Assembly (NCBI RefSeq): GCF_018717645.1
Contig: NZ_JAFLHG010000006.1
Span: 124,001 to 188,000, forward strand
DNA length: 64,000 nucleotides
Direction of reading: 5' to 3'
DNA from: Microbacterium flavum
GTDB taxonomy: Bacteria > Actinomycetota > Actinomycetes > Actinomycetales > Microbacteriaceae
Position numbers and translations under genes: made by a program
The notes under the pieces: model-generated
What the model saw: the letters and a program-made list of their open reading frames with translations, nothing else
The model's database searches: none
Told to the model about the DNA's origin: nothing
Shown here: positions 42,497 through 53,180 of the stretch, one piece after another
How the letters are laid out: every line of letters begins with the position of its first letter
Numbering within the stretch: the first letter of the stretch is position 1

Positions 42497-43153
42497 TCAG
42501 GCTCCGCGGGAGGCCTCGTGGGAGGCCGCGCCGCGGCTGAAACCGGCCTCGAACCCGCGCTCGAAGGCTCGCTCGGCGTGAGCCTGGCCCGCGTGGCGGC
42601 CTCCGGGGCCGAATCCGTGCCCGCCGAAGCCGGGCCCGAAGCCGTGCCCGCCGAAGCCGGGGCCGAAGCCCCCGCGGAAGCCGGGGCCGAATCCGTGGCG
42701 GCGCGGGCCGAACTCGCGGCCGGGCCGCGGCGTCCGCTCGTCGGGGTCCCAGCCGAGCTCGCGAGCGATCGCCTCGAGGCTCGCCGTGGTGGTGGCGAAG
42801 TCCTCGTCCGAGACGGCCGCGCCGAGGCGGGTGCGGATGTCGGAGATGCGCTCCGAGAGCCGGGCCTGTGCGGCACGCCCCTCGTCGCTCAGGCGCCAGG
42901 CTCCGTCGACCTGGGTGATCCAGCCCCGCTCGGCGAGGCGGTGGAGCTTCTTGCTGCTGTGTCGCGCCATGCGCGCGGTCACGGCGGGCGCCGTGGTGTC
43001 GTCGGCGAGGAGCGTCAGCAGACGCATGTCGCGCCGCGAGACGTCCTCGGCTCGGAAGGCCGTGTCGAACTCCCGAGCGATGAGGTGGTCCACGACGCGC
43101 ACGAGGCGGCCGAACGGAAGGGGGGTGGTGGCTGTGGTGTCGATGTTCTCCAT
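42497..43153 (-). CDS. MarR-like regulator with Gly-rich C-terminal tail
   Basis: ATG 43153 after AAAGGACTCCTC gives 218 residues. A MarR-like winged helix (about 10-110) has FRAEDVSRRDMRLLTLLAD then MARHSSKKLHRLAERGWITQ. Residues about 145-200 are low-complexity, with FGPGF and GHGFGP units repeated several times, followed by an Ala/Glu/Arg end with AHAERAFERGF. The tail is likely disordered. It is divergent from a second MarR-like gene whose linker is also Gly-rich, with a shared CATG-rich region between them. Confidence 0.78.
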   Translation of the reverse strand: MENIDTTATTPLPFGRLVRVVDHLIAREFDTAFRAEDVSRRDMRLLTLLADDTTAPAVTARMARHSSKKLHRLAERGWITQVDGAWRLSDEGRAAQARLSERISDIRTRLGAAVSDEDFATTTASLEAIARELGWDPDERTPRPGREFGPRRHGFGPGFRGGFGPGFGGHGFGPGFGGHGFGPGGRHAGQAHAERAFERGFEAGFSRGAASHEASRGA

Positions 43154-43209
43154 GAGGAGTCCTTTCGGGTGATGTCTGGTGAGGTGTGGGGGCGTCTCCG
43201 TCGGAGCCG

Positions 43210-43277
43210 CTCGAAGCATGTAATAGTGCATGCACATGCAGTATGACATGCAATCTCGAAGCATGTCAAGTCGCATG
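43210..43277. promoter_or_regulatory. CATG-rich divergent operator region
   Basis: Six CATG cores occur in 61 bases at 43217, 43229, 43235, 43247, 43262 and 43274, several as GCATGTAA or TGCATGCA. CTCGAAGCATGT is repeated at 43210 and 43255. The region sits between two divergent MarR-like genes and has lower GC than its surroundings. It probably binds one or both regulators and controls both. Confidence 0.65.
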
Positions 43278-43290
43278 TAAATTGGATGCC

Positions 43291-43881
43291 ATGACCGAAC
43301 CCACGCCCGCCGAGCTCGACGCCATCGCCGCCGCCCTGTCGCGCCTGCGCGGTCGGGGCCCCGGGAGATTCGGGCCGACCGGCCCCGACGGCGGCCCCGG
43401 GGGACCGGGCGGCTCGTCCGGCGCGGGCGGCCCCGGCGGGTTCGGCCGCGGCGGAGCGGGCTTCGCCCGCGGGCACGGCCACCCGGGCCACGGCTGGATG
43501 CGCGGCGAGCGGGATGCCACCCCGCCGGGGGCGCGGATCGGCGGCCCGGCGCGGATGCGGCTCCTCGAGACGCTGGCCGCGGCATCCGGACCGCTCAGCG
43601 TCAGCGAGGTGGGCGCGGCGATCGGCGTCGACCAGCCGCGCGCTTCGCGCCTCGTGCAGCAGGGCGTCGACATGGGGCTGCTGCGCCGCGAGGCCGACCC
43701 CGACGATGCGCGCCGCACGCGGATCGCGTTGACGGATGACGGGATGCGGGTCGCGCGGGGGTTCCGGGGGCAGCGCCGCGAGCACCTGTCGCAGGCGCTG
43801 TCGGACTTCACTCCCGAGGAGCGGGCCGAGTTCGCCCGGCTCCTCGGCAAGCTGGCCGACGCCTGGCCCGATCACCGCTGA
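43291..43881 (+). CDS. MarR-family regulator with Gly/Pro-rich N-terminus
   Basis: ATG 43291 gives 196 residues. After a short N-terminal helix (AELDAIAAALSRLR), residues about 22-70 are Gly/Pro-rich (GPTGPDGGPGGPGG, GHGHPGHGW) and probably disordered. A MarR-type winged helix (about 85-190) follows, with LSVSEVGAAIGVDQPRASRLV and DDARRTRIALTDDG, the typical wing. It is divergent from the other MarR-like gene and shares its operator region. No effector gene adjoins the pair. Confidence 0.82.
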   Translation: MTEPTPAELDAIAAALSRLRGRGPGRFGPTGPDGGPGGPGGSSGAGGPGGFGRGGAGFARGHGHPGHGWMRGERDATPPGARIGGPARMRLLETLAAASGPLSVSEVGAAIGVDQPRASRLVQQGVDMGLLRREADPDDARRTRIALTDDGMRVARGFRGQRREHLSQALSDFTPEERAEFARLLGKLADAWPDHR

Positions 43882-44017
43882 CCCGCCGCCGCCGGGCGCG
43901 TCACCGCCGCACGCGATCACAGCAGACCCCGTCCCGACGCCGAGCACACGCGCCGCGATCCGCGCAAGCCCCGGCATCCGTCCCCGGCGGCGCACGATGA
44001 CTCGCTACCGTTGAAGG

Positions 44018-45679
44018 ATGACCGAGTCACTCCCGGCCGCAGATCCGCTGGCCTCCCGTCCTCTCGCCCGCTGGGTGTTCTGGCCTGCGGCGATCGTGAT
44101 CGTCGGCGTCGCGGCGTTCGCGATCACGGTGCCCGAGGTGGCCGAGGAGACCTTCGCCGCGATGCAGGCCACGATCGTCCGCACCTTCAGCTGGTACTAC
44201 GTCCTCATCGCGGCGTTCTTCGTCGCGTTCGTCCTCGTCCTCGGGTTCAGTCGGTTCGGCGACATCAAACTGGGCAAGGACGACGACGAGCCGGAGTTCT
44301 CGACCGGGGCGTGGTTCTCGCTGCTGTTCGCCGCGGGCATGGGCATCGGCCTCGTCTTCTACGGCGTCAGCGAGCCGCTCAGCCACTTCATCTCCCCGCG
44401 CCCCGGCGTCTCGGGGACCGACGCGCAACTCGCCCAGAGCGCGCTCGTGCAGACGTATCTCCACTGGGGCGTGCAGGCGTGGGCGATCTACGTCGTCATC
44501 GGGGTGGCCCTCGCCTATGCGATTCACCGGCGGCGGCGTCCGGTTTCGATCCGCTGGGCCCTCGAGCCGCTCCTGGGCAAGCGCGTGCGGGGCACGTGGG
44601 GCAACGTGATCGACGCGCTCGCCCTCGTCGGAACGGTCTTCGGCGTCGCCACCTCGCTCGGACTCGGCGTGCTGCAGATCGGCGCGGGATTGGATGCCGC
44701 CGGGTTCGGCAGCCCCGACACGTTCATGCAGATCCTCATCATCGGGGTCATCACGGTCTTCGTCCTGCTTTCGGTCCTCTCCGGCGTCGGTCGCGGCATG
44801 AAGTGGCTCTCGACGGGCAACCTGATCCTCGCGGGGGTGCTTCTCGTCTTCGTCCTCTTCGTGGGGCAGACGGAGTACCTGCTGCGGGAGTGGGTCCAGT
44901 CGATCGGCGCCTACCTGCAGAACTTCGTGGGGCTGAGCTTCACCGTGAGCGCGTTCCAGGGGGAGGCGGGCGAGCAGTGGCAGGCGGCCTGGACCTCCTT
45001 CTACTGGGGCTGGTGGATCTCCTGGGCCCCCTTCGTGGGGATCTTCATCGCCCGTGTCAGCAAGGGACGCACCGTCCGAGAGTTCGTCCTCGGCGTGCTG
45101 GTCGTGCCCACGCTCGTCGGCGTGCTGTGGTTCGCCGTGCTCGGCGGCTCCGCGCTCGCGCAGGAGATGCGGGAGCCCGGGTCGATGCTCGCCGCCGACG
45201 GTTCGGTGGACCTCCAGGGCGCGCTGTTCCAGCTCTTCCAGCATCTGCCGGCGACGCAGGTGCTCACCATCGGCGCGATCATCCTGATCGGCGTCTTCTT
45301 CGTCACCTCCGCCGACTCCGGTGCGCTCGTGATGGGCATGATCGCGACGGGCGGAGATGCCGAGCCGAAGCGCTGGATCCGCGTGTTCTTCACCCTCGCG
45401 ACCGCGGTGCTCGCCGTGGCGCTCCTCCTCGCCGGAGGACTGTCGGCGCTGCAGACCGCGGCGATCACGATCGCGCTGCCCTTCAGCGTCGTCATGCTCC
45501 TGATCTGCTGGGCGACCGTGATCGCCTTCCGCCGCGAGCGTCGTGTGTACGAACGCGCAGAGCGCGCCCAGCTCGTCGACTACGTCGGCGAGCGGTACGG
45601 GCTGGACGTCGAGTCGGGCAACGAGCAGGGCGTCCGGATGCCCGGCTGGCTGCGTTCCCGACGGCGCCCGCCGTCCTGA
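44018..45679 (+). CDS. BCCT-family betaine/carnitine/choline transporter
   Basis: The 553-residue protein has 12 predicted membrane segments and the family signature at about 310-345: FYWGWWISWAPFVGIFIAR, with GMGIGLVFYGVSEPL near the second helix and GVGRGMKWLS between. It should import a quaternary ammonium compound such as glycine betaine or choline with Na+ or H+, for osmoprotection. The C-terminal cytoplasmic tail is about 50 residues and basic. It stands alone, convergent with the MFS gene. Confidence 0.92.
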   Translation: MTESLPAADPLASRPLARWVFWPAAIVIVGVAAFAITVPEVAEETFAAMQATIVRTFSWYYVLIAAFFVAFVLVLGFSRFGDIKLGKDDDEPEFSTGAWFSLLFAAGMGIGLVFYGVSEPLSHFISPRPGVSGTDAQLAQSALVQTYLHWGVQAWAIYVVIGVALAYAIHRRRRPVSIRWALEPLLGKRVRGTWGNVIDALALVGTVFGVATSLGLGVLQIGAGLDAAGFGSPDTFMQILIIGVITVFVLLSVLSGVGRGMKWLSTGNLILAGVLLVFVLFVGQTEYLLREWVQSIGAYLQNFVGLSFTVSAFQGEAGEQWQAAWTSFYWGWWISWAPFVGIFIARVSKGRTVREFVLGVLVVPTLVGVLWFAVLGGSALAQEMREPGSMLAADGSVDLQGALFQLFQHLPATQVLTIGAIILIGVFFVTSADSGALVMGMIATGGDAEPKRWIRVFFTLATAVLAVALLLAGGLSALQTAAITIALPFSVVMLLICWATVIAFRRERRVYERAERAQLVDYVGERYGLDVESGNEQGVRMPGWLRSRRRPPS

Positions 45680-45685
45680 ACCCTC

Positions 45686-45711
45686 GACCCGGGGCATCCC
45701 GGGCGCGGGTC
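45686..45711. terminator. Possible bidirectional terminator hairpin
   Basis: GACCCG at 45686-45691 pairs with CGGGTC at 45706-45711, and the inside holds further CCCGGG complement. It lies between the convergent BCCT and MFS genes and touches the MFS stop codon. The stem is short and GC-rich. Confidence 0.35.
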
Positions 45712-47128
45712 AGCTCGGGCGGACGTGGCGCGGCAGGCGCACGAACAGCAGCAGCACGAGTCCGGCGAGAAGCACCAGCGCAATGCCGAGGATGCCCCAG
45801 TAGGTGGCGCCGAACAGGGCGATGAACAGGGTCCACATCGCCGGGGAGATGAAGCTCGCGACGCGGCCGGTCGTGGCGTAGAGGCCGAAGATCTCGCCCT
45901 GCATCCCGGCGGGCGTGACCCGGGCGAGCAGGGAGCGCGATGCCGCCTGCGCCGGTCCCACGAACGCGCACAGCAGAAGGCCGCCCGCCCAGAACGGGGC
46001 TTTGCCGCCGTCGTGCAGCGCGAACACGGCGAATGCGATCACGACGAGGCCGGTGAGGGAGGTGACGATCACCGCGCGGGCGCCGAACCGGTCGTCGAGG
46101 CGCCCGGCGATGATGGTCGAGACCCCGGCGACGAGGTTCGCGGCGATGCCGAAGATCATGACCTCGTTCGGGGAGAACCCGAAGCCCACGGCGGCGAGGA
46201 CGCCGCCGAACGCGAACACGCCCGCGAGGCCGTCGCGGTAGACCGCGCTGGCGACGAGGAACCAGAAGGTCGGGCGGTGCTCGTGGAACAGCCGCACGAT
46301 GTCGCGGATGAGCTCACGGTAGGCGGCGAGGATGTTGATCCGCTGCGGGGTGCCCCCGCGCGCCGGAGGTTCGGGGACGTTGAGGAACAGGGGGATCGAG
46401 AAGACGACGGTCCAGACGGCGCAGCCGACCGCGATGAGCCGGTAGGCGAGTCCGCCCGAGGTGTCCATGCCGAACCAGTCGGCGAAGGTCAGTGAGATGA
46501 CGATGCCGAGCGCCAGGATGCCGCCGATGTAGCCGAGTCCCCAGCCCAGGCCGCTCACGCGCCCCACCGTTCGCGGCGTCGACACGCTCACGAGGAGGGC
46601 GTTGTAGTTGACGCCCGCGATCTCGGAGATGACGGCGCCGATCGAGACCATGATCGCCCCGTACCAGAAGTACACGGGGTCGGCGAAGACGAAGAAGAGG
46701 CTGAACTGGACGAGTGCGAGGAGCACCGTTGTGACCAGCAGCCAGCGCTTCTTGCGGCCGGCGCGGTCGGCGAGCTGTCCGAGGACGGGTGCGACCAGCA
46801 GGATCAGGATGCCCGCGAGGGTGGAGATGAGCCCGTATCCGCTCGACAGGTCGGCGAGGGCGCGCTCCTTGACCGGGTCATCCTTCGCGAGCGCGGCGAT
46901 GTCCGCCGGCAGGAAGGTGTCGGACACGAGGTAGAGCGAGACGAAGACGAAGGTGAGGATGACGGAGTTGAACGGCTGGGTCGCCCAGTCCCACATCGCC
47001 CACGACCGCACCTGCCGCCGGGGCACCTCGCGGTCCGCGCTCGAGTCCTGGAAGACCTCGCCGATGGCGCCCAGTGCGCGGGTGTCGGCGGGCATCGGAG
47101 GGGTGCGGGAGGGGTCCATGTCGGTCAT
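45710..47128 (-). CDS. MFS transporter, UMF1/Atg22-like
   Basis: ATG 47128 gives 472 residues with about 12 membrane segments. The N-terminal SWAMWDWATQPFNSVILTF and LADRAGRKKRWLLVTTVLLA are typical of the UMF1 group, bacterial relatives of the vacuolar effluxer Atg22, with unknown substrate. A polar N-terminus of about 40 residues precedes the first helix. It is divergent from the helicase gene with 86 bases between, and convergent with the BCCT gene. Confidence 0.85.
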   Translation of the reverse strand: MTDMDPSRTPPMPADTRALGAIGEVFQDSSADREVPRRQVRSWAMWDWATQPFNSVILTFVFVSLYLVSDTFLPADIAALAKDDPVKERALADLSSGYGLISTLAGILILLVAPVLGQLADRAGRKKRWLLVTTVLLALVQFSLFFVFADPVYFWYGAIMVSIGAVISEIAGVNYNALLVSVSTPRTVGRVSGLGWGLGYIGGILALGIVISLTFADWFGMDTSGGLAYRLIAVGCAVWTVVFSIPLFLNVPEPPARGGTPQRINILAAYRELIRDIVRLFHEHRPTFWFLVASAVYRDGLAGVFAFGGVLAAVGFGFSPNEVMIFGIAANLVAGVSTIIAGRLDDRFGARAVIVTSLTGLVVIAFAVFALHDGGKAPFWAGGLLLCAFVGPAQAASRSLLARVTPAGMQGEIFGLYATTGRVASFISPAMWTLFIALFGATYWGILGIALVLLAGLVLLLFVRLPRHVRPS

Positions 47129-47214
47129 GCTGAAGCCCTTCGATGAACAGGTGGTGACGACGCCGTCACGGTGCCTGCCCAGACTATGGCCGTGCGGGCG
47201 GATACCGTGGTCAC

Positions 47215-48996
47215 ATGGCATCCGACACCGCGCCCGATCAGGCCGAGACCGACAGCGCTCCGACGACCCCCACCTTCGCCGACCTGGGGCTCGACGCGCC
47301 CGTCCTCAAAGCGCTGAAGGATGTCGGGTACGAGACCCCCTCGGCGATCCAGGCGGCGACGATCCCGCCGCTGCTGGCCGGCCGTGACGTGCTCGGTACG
47401 GCTCAGACCGGCACGGGAAAGACCGCGGCGTTCGCGCTGCCGATCCTCTCGCAGCTCGACCTCTCGCAGAAGACCCCGCAGGCGCTCGTCCTCGCGCCCA
47501 CCCGCGAGCTGGCGCTGCAGGTCTGCGAGGCGTTCGAGTCGTACGCCGCCCATCTGAAGGGCGTGCACGTCCTCCCCGTCTACGGCGGGCAGGGCTACGG
47601 CCAGCAGCTGTCGGCGCTCCGCCGCGGCGTGCACGTGGTCGTGGGGACGCCCGGCCGCATCATGGACCATCTCGACAAGGGCACGCTCGACCTGTCGGAG
47701 CTCCGCTTCCTCGTGCTCGACGAGGCCGACGAGATGCTCAAGATGGGCTTCGCGGAGGATGTCGAGACGATCCTCGCCGACACCCCCGCCGGCAAGCAGG
47801 TGGCCCTCTTCTCGGCGACCATGCCGGCGCAGATCCGCCGCCTCGCGGGCACGTACCTGAAGGATGCCGAGGAGATCAACGTCAAGGCGAAGACCTCGAC
47901 CGCGACCAACATCACCCAGCGCTACCTCGTCGTCTCGTACCCGCAGAAGGTCGACGCCCTCACGCGCATCCTCGAGGTCGAGAACTTCGAGGGCATGATC
48001 GTCTTCACCCGCACGAAGAACGAGACGGAGACGCTCGCCGAGAAGCTCCGGGCCCGCGGCTACACCGCGGCGGCCATCAACGGCGACGTCGTGCAGGCGC
48101 AGCGCGAGCGCACGGTGAACCAGCTCAAGGACGGCAAGCTCGACATCCTCGTCGCGACGGATGTCGCCGCGCGCGGCCTCGACGTCGAGCGCATCAGCCA
48201 CGTCGTGAACTTCGACCTGCCGATCGACACCGAGTCGTATGTGCACCGGATCGGGCGCACCGGCCGCGCGGGACGCTCGGGGGACGCGATCAGCTTCGTG
48301 ACCCCGCGTGAGCGACGCATGCTGACCTCCATCGAGAAGGCGACGCGCCAGCCGCTGACGGAGATGGCGCTTCCGACCGCCGACGACGTCAATGCGACTC
48401 GCCTCACCCGCTTCGACGACGCGATCACCGCCGCGCTCGCCGACACCGCCCGCATCGACCGCTTCCGCGACATCATCAACCACTACGTGACGCACCACGA
48501 CGTGCCCGAGGCCGATGTCGCCGCGGCGCTCGCGGTCGTGTCTCAGGGTGAGACGCCGCTGCTGCTGGATGCCGCCGACGACGAGCCCGCGCGCCGCGAC
48601 CGCGACCGTTTCGACCGCGACCGCACCCGGGACCGCGATCAGGGAGATCGGGGCGACCGCGGCGACCGCGGCGACCGGCCCCGCCGCGAGCGCAGCGGCG
48701 GCGCGACGGCGACGTACCGCATCGAGGTCGGCCGGCGTCACAAGGTCGAGCCGCGTCAGATCGTCGGCGCGCTCGCGAACGAGGGCGGCTTCCGCCGCGA
48801 GGACTTCGGTGCGATCCAGATCCGGCCGGACTTCTCGCTGGTCGAGCTCCCCGCCGACCTGCCGCGCGGGGCGCTGGAACGGCTCGCGAACACGCGCATC
48901 AGCGGCCGCCTCATCGAGATCAAGCCCGACAGGTTCCAGCGCTCCGCGAAGCGCCCCGACCGGGGCGACCGCCCGGATCGCCGCCCTCGCGACTGA
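47215..48996 (+). CDS. DEAD-box ATP-dependent RNA helicase
   Basis: The 593-residue protein has all DEAD-box motifs: the Q motif (FADLGLDAPVLKALKDVGYETPSAIQ), Walker A AQTGTGKT, PTRELA, TPGR, DEAD, SAT, and later ARGLD and HRIGRTGRAGR. Residues about 460-500 are rich in Arg and Asp (RDRDRFDRDR, GDRGDR), and the end resembles the DbpA RNA-binding domain. It should unwind RNA in ribosome assembly or cold adaptation. A terminator hairpin follows. Confidence 0.93.
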   Translation: MASDTAPDQAETDSAPTTPTFADLGLDAPVLKALKDVGYETPSAIQAATIPPLLAGRDVLGTAQTGTGKTAAFALPILSQLDLSQKTPQALVLAPTRELALQVCEAFESYAAHLKGVHVLPVYGGQGYGQQLSALRRGVHVVVGTPGRIMDHLDKGTLDLSELRFLVLDEADEMLKMGFAEDVETILADTPAGKQVALFSATMPAQIRRLAGTYLKDAEEINVKAKTSTATNITQRYLVVSYPQKVDALTRILEVENFEGMIVFTRTKNETETLAEKLRARGYTAAAINGDVVQAQRERTVNQLKDGKLDILVATDVAARGLDVERISHVVNFDLPIDTESYVHRIGRTGRAGRSGDAISFVTPRERRMLTSIEKATRQPLTEMALPTADDVNATRLTRFDDAITAALADTARIDRFRDIINHYVTHHDVPEADVAAALAVVSQGETPLLLDAADDEPARRDRDRFDRDRTRDRDQGDRGDRGDRGDRPRRERSGGATATYRIEVGRRHKVEPRQIVGALANEGGFRREDFGAIQIRPDFSLVELPADLPRGALERLANTRISGRLIEIKPDRFQRSAKRPDRGDRPDRRPRD

Positions 48997-49007
48997 CCCG
49001 TCCGCCC

Positions 49008-49038
49008 TTCGCAGGCGTCGCCTTTCGACGCCTGCGAA
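49008..49038. terminator. Stem-loop terminator after helicase gene
   Basis: TTCGCAGGCGTCG at 49008-49020 pairs exactly with 49026-49038 around the loop CCTTT, 11 bases after the helicase stop. A 13-bp perfect stem is strong; no U-run follows. Confidence 0.8.
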
Positions 49039-49104
49039 CCGGTGCTGCCGGGAGACGGGCAGGCGGGCTCACGCGAGAGTTGAGCCGATTCATATCAAGT
49101 TCAC

Positions 49105-51079
<1,975 letters not shown>

Positions 51080-51089
51080 GAATCGGATC

Positions 51090-51683
51090 ATGAGCGACAA
51101 GGACTTCGAGAACACCGAAGTCCCCGGTGACGAGGGGTCGGATGCCACGGCATCCGACCCCGAGTCGCAGGGGGACAACCCGACCGACGGGGACGAGCTC
51201 ACCGTCGACGACATCATCGACGCGCCGCAGACCGACGACGCCGCCGCGGCCGACGCGTCGCCGGAGGACCGCGACCTGCTGCTGGACCTCAAGCGCGTGC
51301 AGGCGGAGTACGCCAACTACCGTCGGCGCACCGAGGAGCAGCGCGAGGTCGAGATCTCCCGGGCCAAGGGCTCGGTGGCGAAGGGGCTGCTGCCGGTCCT
51401 GGACGACCTCGACCGCGCCGAGAAGCACGGCGACCTCGCTGAGGGATCGGCGATCGCCGTCATCGCGGAGAAGCTCCGCGGCGTCGTCGCCCGCTTGGGC
51501 GTCGAGACGTACGGTGTCGCCGGTGACGTCTTCGACCCGAAGCAGCACGAGGCGATCTTCTACGCCCCGAACCCCGGAGGCGTCGAGGATGGAACGATCC
51601 TCGACGTGGTCGAGGTCGGCTACCGTCTGGGCGACATCGAGCTGCGCCCGGCGAAGGTCGTCGTCGCCGGTTCCGCCGAGTAA
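51090..51683 (+). CDS. grpE: Nucleotide exchange factor GrpE
   Basis: The 197-residue protein has an acidic, disordered N-terminus (about 1-60), a coiled-coil with VQAEYANYRRRTEEQR, and a beta-domain ending in GTILDVVEVGYRLGDIELRPAKV. It promotes ADP release from DnaK. It starts 10 bases after dnaK. Confidence 0.96.
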   Translation: MSDKDFENTEVPGDEGSDATASDPESQGDNPTDGDELTVDDIIDAPQTDDAAAADASPEDRDLLLDLKRVQAEYANYRRRTEEQREVEISRAKGSVAKGLLPVLDDLDRAEKHGDLAEGSAIAVIAEKLRGVVARLGVETYGVAGDVFDPKQHEAIFYAPNPGGVEDGTILDVVEVGYRLGDIELRPAKVVVAGSAE

Positions 51684-51698
51684 CGGGAGGGGGTGCCG

Positions 51699-52700
51699 AT
51701 GGCCAGTCAGGACTGGTTCGACAAGGACTTCTACAAGGTGCTCGGGGTGTCCAAGGACATCTCTGCGGCCGATCTGAAGAAGGCGTATCGCAAGCTGGCG
51801 CGTCAGTACCACCCGGATTCGACTCAGGGGGACGCCGCCAAGGAGGCGAAGTTCAAGGAGATCAGCGAGGCCTACTCGGTGCTCTCCGACAAGGATCACC
51901 GTGAGGAGTACGACCAGATCCGTGCGATGGGATCGGGCAGCGCCCGGTTCCAGGCGCCCGGGTCCGGCGGCGCGGGCGGGTTCGAGGATGTCTTCAGCCG
52001 CTTCGGCGGCGGCCGCGGCGGCGGGTCGTATCAGAGCGCCGACTTCGACGACCTGTTCGCGATGTTCGGTCAGCAGCAGGCGCCCGGAGGGTTCGGGTCG
52101 GGCCGCTTCGGTCAGTCGACCGGCGGATTCCGCGGGTACGGCGGCCCGCAGCGCGGGGCGGATGTCACGGCGCGGACCACGCTGGACTTCCAGACCGCGG
52201 TGCGTGGGGAGACGATCTCCCTCGCGGGGGAGGACGGCAAGCCGTTCAAGGTGAAGATCCCCGCGGGGGTCGCCGACGGGCAGAAGATCCGGCTGCGCGG
52301 GCGGGGTCGTCCCTCGCCCGACGGCGGCGAGGCCGGCGACATCGTCGTGCAGGTGACGGTGCGTCCGCACCCGGTCTTCACGCGCGATGGGCTGAATCTG
52401 CGGGTGACTGTTCCGGTGACCTTCACCGAGGCCGCGCTGGGCGCGACCATCGAGGTTCCCACGCTGGGTGGTGACCCCGTGAAGCTGCGCGTGGCGCCCG
52501 GCACCCCGTCGGGTCGCGTGCTGCGCGTCAAGGGGCGCGGCGTGGCCTCGTCCAAGGGCACGGGCGACCTGCTCGCCGAAGTCCAGGTCGCGGTTCCCAC
52601 GCACCTGGATGAGAAGGCGAAGGAGGCGCTCGAGCGCTTCCACGAGCTCGAGCCTCGGGAGAACCCGCGGGCCGATCTCATGAGCAAGGCGCGGGAGTAG
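51699..52700 (+). CDS. dnaJ: DnaJ-type co-chaperone lacking the zinc-finger region
   Basis: ATG 51699 is 8 bases after GGAGG, preferred over GTG 51693. The 333-residue protein has a J domain (about 10-75, with YRKLARQYHPDSTQ and the HPD motif), a Gly/Phe-rich linker (about 85-150) and the two beta-barrel substrate domains. It has no cysteine, so the CxxCxGxG zinc repeats of classical DnaJ are missing and the protein is CbpA-like. It stimulates DnaK. It starts 15 bases after grpE and ends 2 bases before hspR. Confidence 0.93.
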   Translation: MASQDWFDKDFYKVLGVSKDISAADLKKAYRKLARQYHPDSTQGDAAKEAKFKEISEAYSVLSDKDHREEYDQIRAMGSGSARFQAPGSGGAGGFEDVFSRFGGGRGGGSYQSADFDDLFAMFGQQQAPGGFGSGRFGQSTGGFRGYGGPQRGADVTARTTLDFQTAVRGETISLAGEDGKPFKVKIPAGVADGQKIRLRGRGRPSPDGGEAGDIVVQVTVRPHPVFTRDGLNLRVTVPVTFTEAALGATIEVPTLGGDPVKLRVAPGTPSGRVLRVKGRGVASSKGTGDLLAEVQVAVPTHLDEKAKEALERFHELEPRENPRADLMSKARE

Positions 52701-52702
52701 CC

Positions 52703-53134
52703 ATGACGGACGTCGAGGTGGACGAGGAGGCCCCGATCTTCGCGATCGCGGTCGCGGCGGAGCTGGCGGGCATGCACCCGCAGACGCTCCGCCAGTACGA
52801 CCGCCTCGGCCTCGTCGTCCCCGCGCGAACGCAGGGCGGGTCGCGGCGCTATGCGCTCCGTCACGTCAAGCAGCTGCGCGAGGTGGCCGCGCTGTCGGCA
52901 GAGGGGATGAGCCTGCCGGCCATCTCGCGGCTCATCGAGCTCGAGAACACCGTGCGCGCGCTGCGCCGTCAGGTGTCCGAGCTCGAAGCGCGGCTGCGGG
53001 CCGAGGACGACCGCCGCTCCCGCGTCTTCGCGGCGGGCTCCACCGGCTCCGTCGTGACGCTCCGCCACGGAACCCGCGTACGGCGGGCGACCGAGCTGGT
53101 GGTGTGGCGGCCGCGGGAGCCCGAAGGCGAGTGA
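52703..53134 (+). CDS. hspR: Heat-shock repressor HspR (MerR family)
   Basis: The 143-residue protein has a MerR-type winged helix: FAIAVAAELAGMHPQTLRQY followed by DRLGLVVPARTQGGSRRYA, then a helix and a coiled tail (LRRQVSELEARLRAEDDR). It represses the dnaK operon by binding HAIR elements together with DnaK, and such a site lies upstream of dnaK. Its place as the last gene of dnaK-grpE-dnaJ-hspR is the usual actinobacterial order. Confidence 0.94.
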   Translation: MTDVEVDEEAPIFAIAVAAELAGMHPQTLRQYDRLGLVVPARTQGGSRRYALRHVKQLREVAALSAEGMSLPAISRLIELENTVRALRRQVSELEARLRAEDDRRSRVFAAGSTGSVVTLRHGTRVRRATELVVWRPREPEGE

Positions 53135-53146
53135 TCGCCGGCTGTC

Positions 53147-53172
53147 CGACCCCCGAGCTCGTCGAGGGGTCG
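53147..53172. terminator. Bidirectional stem-loop after hspR
   Basis: CGACCCC at 53147-53153 pairs with GGGGTCG at 53166-53172, with CGA/TCG adding to the stem. It lies between convergent hspR and the DUF2252 gene. Confidence 0.55.
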
Positions 53173-53180
53173 CCGGGACG

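Noticed and set aside
43380..43500. GGC-rich low-complexity DNA
   Set aside because: It encodes the Gly/Pro-rich N-terminus of the second MarR protein; there is no independent repeat signal.
48640..48720. GACCGCGGC repeat-like stretch near the helicase end
   Set aside because: It is within the coding frame and encodes the Arg/Asp-rich tail; it is not a CRISPR or noncoding repeat.
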